From the NCBI GenBank assembly GCA_900757795.1, contig CAAEPE010000038.1, positions 1 through 64,000 of the forward strand: 64,000 nt of DNA, read 5' to 3'. The position numbers and the translations under genes are program-made. The stretch is from an uncultured Phascolarctobacterium sp. (GTDB lineage Bacteria > Bacillota > Negativicutes > Acidaminococcales > Acidaminococcaceae). The notes under the pieces were generated by a model. The model was given only the letters and a program-made list of their open reading frames with translations. It was not told the origin of the DNA and searched no databases. This document shows, in pieces, positions 61,395 through 64,000 of the stretch; the stretch's first letter is position 1; each line of letters starts with the position of its first letter.

Positions 61395-62978
61395 ATGAGC
61401 AAGGATAAATTTTTGCACGGCGCCATGATTTTGACGCTGGCGGGTTTAGTTGTAAAAATTATCGGCTCCGTAAATCGTATTCTGCTTTCCCGTCTTTTGG
61501 GCGGCGAGGGTATCGGCCTGTATCAAATGGCGTACCCCGTGTATCTATTGCTGCTGGCAATTTCCTCAGCAGGCATTCCCGTAGCTATTTCTATTATTAT
61601 TTCTCGCTATTTGGCAAAAGGTGATTTAGGCAATGTGCGCAGAGTTTTTCGTCTGTCCTTAAGCTTGATGGCTGCTTTAGGTTTAAGCTTGGCGCTGCTT
61701 TTGATGCTGGCGGCAGGCTGGCTGGTGGACAGCGGTGTTATTAAGGACGGGCGCGCCTATTATTCCTTGGTTGCTTTGGCGCCTGCAGTGTTTTTTGGCA
61801 CAGTGCTGGCCAGCTTCCGCGGCCTTTTCCAAGGCTATCAGCTGATGACGCCTCCCGCTGTTTCGCAGATTTTGGAGCAGTTTATCCGCGTTGTTACCAT
61901 GCTGGTGCTGGCGTATGTGCTTTTGCCCTACGGCTTGGAATATGCGGCGGCAGGTGCAGCCTTCGGCGCAGTTCCGGGCAGCCTGATGGGTATGCTGGTG
62001 CTGTTTGGCTTTTATCGTTATTACCGTAAGCACTGGCTGCAGCAAGCAGAACTGGCGCCTTGCAGTGAGCGGATTAGTTCCAGCAGTCTGATAAAAGAAT
62101 TATTGCTGTTGGCGCTGCCTGTTTCCTGCGCTAATGTATTGGTGCCCGTAAGCGGCAGCATAGATGTGCTGCTGGTGCCGGGATATTTAATTGACAGCGG
62201 CTTTACCGTGGAGCAGGCCACAACTTTGTTTGGCTATTTTGCCGGCATGGCGCAGCCCTTGCTGCTGCTGGCTACTATTCCCACTTTATCCTTGGCCACC
62301 AGTTTGGTGCCTGCCGTGGCAGAAGCCTCTACCTTAAAACGTTGGGATATTATCGCTGCAAAAGGCTCTACTGCTATGAAACTGTGCTGCCTGATAACCG
62401 TGCCAGCTGCCGTAGGAATGTGGGTGCTGGCAGAGCCTATCAGCCGCCTGCTGTACGGAACCTCTAAAGCCGGGGTGGCAATTATGCATGCGGCGCCATC
62501 CTTGTGGCTGTTGGGTATGCACCAAGTTACCACCGGTCTTTTACAGGGAATGGGACACAGCAGCCTGCCTATGCTGCATATGCTGGCGGGAATTGTCGCG
62601 AAGGTTATTGCTGTGGGCAAGCTAACCAATGCCCAGTGGAATATCGCCGGTGTAGCGTGGGCGACCAATATCAACTTTGGCTTAACAGCGCTGCTGAATA
62701 TTTTGGCGCTGCGCTATTACAAAATAAATTTTCGTTGGTATAATATAATCAAGATTATTTTTGCAGCGGTACTTATGGGCGCTGCTGCTTATTGGAGTTA
62801 TGCTTTGCTGTTGCCTAAGCTGGGCTTTATCATAGCAACCTTAGGCTCTATGGCACTGGCGGCAGTGTTTTACGGGGCCTTGCTGGTGCTTTTGCAGGTG
62901 GTAAATGCGGCAGAGCTGCAAAAACTGCCCTTAGCGGCAAAAATTATACAGAAAATAAATTTAGGAAAGAAGGGATAA
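61395..62978 (+). CDS. SpoVB-like polysaccharide flippase (MOP superfamily)
   Basis: A 527-residue protein with about fourteen helices. The start (ILTLAGLVVKIIGSVNRILL, then GGEGIGLYQMAYPVY) and LASFRGLFQGYQLMTPPAVS match the SpoVB/MurJ-like group. It probably flips a lipid-linked wall precursor. Sporulation cannot be inferred from it. GGAGGG precedes the ATG. Confidence 0.9.
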   Translation: MSKDKFLHGAMILTLAGLVVKIIGSVNRILLSRLLGGEGIGLYQMAYPVYLLLLAISSAGIPVAISIIISRYLAKGDLGNVRRVFRLSLSLMAALGLSLALLLMLAAGWLVDSGVIKDGRAYYSLVALAPAVFFGTVLASFRGLFQGYQLMTPPAVSQILEQFIRVVTMLVLAYVLLPYGLEYAAAGAAFGAVPGSLMGMLVLFGFYRYYRKHWLQQAELAPCSERISSSSLIKELLLLALPVSCANVLVPVSGSIDVLLVPGYLIDSGFTVEQATTLFGYFAGMAQPLLLLATIPTLSLATSLVPAVAEASTLKRWDIIAAKGSTAMKLCCLITVPAAVGMWVLAEPISRLLYGTSKAGVAIMHAAPSLWLLGMHQVTTGLLQGMGHSSLPMLHMLAGIVAKVIAVGKLTNAQWNIAGVAWATNINFGLTALLNILALRYYKINFRWYNIIKIIFAAVLMGAAAYWSYALLLPKLGFIIATLGSMALAAVFYGALLVLLQVVNAAELQKLPLAAKIIQKINLGKKG

Positions 62979-62979
62979 T

Positions 62980-64000
62980 ATGGGAACCATTACAATAGTT
63001 GGTTTAGGACCGGGTGCTGTGGGTAATTTGTCCTTAGAAACCATGAGCTTTTTGCAAAATTGCAAGCAAGTTATACTGCGTACTGCGGTGCATCCCACAG
63101 TGGCAGAGCTGGAAAAGCAAGGTGTAAAGTACAGCTCCTGCGACGATTTATATGAGCAGGGAGCGTCATTTGAAGATGTGTACGACAATGTGGCAGCGCG
63201 GGTTTTAGCTGCTGCCAAAAAGGGCGACGTAGTTTACGCCGTGCCAGGCAGTCCCTTGGTAGCTGAAAAAACCGTGGTGCTGCTGCGTCAGCTGGCGAAG
63301 GAACAAGGGATTAAGCTGGTGATTAAGCCGTCCATGAGCTTTTTGGATTTAGCGTATGTGGAGCTGGGCATTGATCCCATTGCCGGTCTGCGTATTATTG
63401 ACGCGCAGGATTTTGGCGCCATTACCGACGCAGGCGAATATCCGCTGATGATTACGCAGGTGTATAGCCAATTAGTAGCCGGTGATTTAAAAATTGCCCT
63501 GATGGAAAATCTTGCTGATGATTACGAAATTTATTTTCTGCGCAATTTAGGCCTGCCTGACGAAGAATGCCGTCCCATTAAATTGTTTGAGCTGGATAGA
63601 CAGGAACATATTGACCATCTTACCAGTGTTTATGTTCCGCCGCTGGCTGAGAATAGCGAAAGCTGCGGCGGCATTATGACCTTTAGCGATGATGAAGATA
63701 ATCTTGTTGTTACAGATGAAGCTGATGACAGAGAAGAATTAGTAGCTACCGACGGCTTTGATGATGTGGATATTCAGCCTTTAGTAGATGTGCTGCGTAC
63801 TTTGCGCGAGCCCGGCGGCTGTCCCTGGGATAGAGAGCAGACCCATGCTTCCATCCGCAGCAATATGATTGAAGAGGTTTACGAATATCTTGAGGCTGTA
63901 GATGATGACGATACCGAAGGCATGCGCGAAGAACTGGGCGACGTGCTTATGCAGATTGTTTTCCACGCCCGTATGGCGGAGGAGGCAGGCAGGTTTGACT
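62980..64000 (+). CDS. mazG: MazG-type NTP pyrophosphohydrolase, 3' end missing
   Basis: The frame is open from ATG 62980 to the window edge (340 codons). Residues 1-215 are a tetrapyrrole-methylase-like domain (TITIVGLGPGAVGNLSLETM). An acidic linker leads to the MazG domain (LREPGGCPWDREQTHASIR, EEVYEYLEAV, EELGDVLMQIVFHARMA). This is the YabN layout of Firmicutes; the MazG part hydrolyses NTPs and the role of the methylase part is unclear. It lies 1 base after the flippase gene. Confidence 0.95.
   Translation, partial: MGTITIVGLGPGAVGNLSLETMSFLQNCKQVILRTAVHPTVAELEKQGVKYSSCDDLYEQGASFEDVYDNVAARVLAAAKKGDVVYAVPGSPLVAEKTVVLLRQLAKEQGIKLVIKPSMSFLDLAYVELGIDPIAGLRIIDAQDFGAITDAGEYPLMITQVYSQLVAGDLKIALMENLADDYEIYFLRNLGLPDEECRPIKLFELDRQEHIDHLTSVYVPPLAENSESCGGIMTFSDDEDNLVVTDEADDREELVATDGFDDVDIQPLVDVLRTLREPGGCPWDREQTHASIRSNMIEEVYEYLEAVDDDDTEGMREELGDVLMQIVFHARMAEEAGRFD

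Noticed and set aside
1..64000. CRISPR arrays, tRNA or rRNA genes, transposases, prophage genes
   Set aside because: None seen on either strand by reading; no regularly spaced repeats and no integrase or transposase motifs.

Overview
The window most likely comes from a diderm Firmicute of the class Negativicutes, close to Phascolarctobacterium or Acidaminococcus. Three things point there. A porin at 9027-10322 carries an N-terminal SLH domain and ends in Phe, the OmpM type that anchors the outer membrane in this class. The 5' edge holds the C-terminus of a sodium-pumping decarboxylase beta subunit. Many neighbourhoods are Firmicute-like (nadD-yqeK-LCP-rsfS, DUF1934-DUF1846-argS-pyrG, greA-lysS, mfd-SpoVB-mazG). 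The genus is an inference.

Layout. 1-198 is the decarboxylase tail. 256-640 is a palindrome-rich gap. 700-3687 is a MacA/MacB-like export operon. 3786-8447 is a housekeeping run: small membrane protein, nadD, yqeK, LCP, rsfS, CvfB-like, TSUP exporter. 8526-9026 holds an unidentified structured RNA and the leader of the SLH porin. 10460-11040 is a secreted-protein gene broken by a frameshift in an A tract and by an amber codon. 11166-13284 (minus) holds a glutamate-synthase-like oxidoreductase and cysE. 13515-16194 is an M20 amidohydrolase with two membrane proteins (DUF3100 plus partner). 16348-17082 holds an unknown gene and an amber-interrupted Cys-rich ORF.

17149-23718 is the most distinctive cluster. 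A cytoplasmic glycerophosphodiesterase and a LacI regulator (minus) face a TRAP transporter and glycerol kinase (plus), with paired direct repeats and a palindrome in the shared promoter region. It reads as an uptake and breakdown route for a glycerophosphodiester. Next come a NiCo-type riboswitch and CDF efflux pump (23802-24998), then a minus-strand operon of two YeeE/YedE proteins with a thioredoxin-thioredoxin reductase fusion in unusual domain order (25059-27523).

27794-32856 holds an M20 peptidase, a pyridoxal kinase-like protein, a half-size EamA protein, and a DASS transporter divergent from a LysR regulator. 32858-39495 holds an unknown gene, a large 2-hydroxyacyl-CoA dehydratase activase-like protein with its dehydratase-like partner, and a PucR regulator. 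From 39685 on the window is mostly core metabolism: birA, coaX, dusB, a two-gene unit with a homologue of cyanobacterial acyl-ACP reductase, greA, a lysS with an extra C-terminal tRNA-binding domain, putP (minus), DUF1934, DUF1846, argS, pyrG, sppA, a Yip1-like protein, glpX, mfd, a SpoVB-like flippase, and mazG cut by the window edge.
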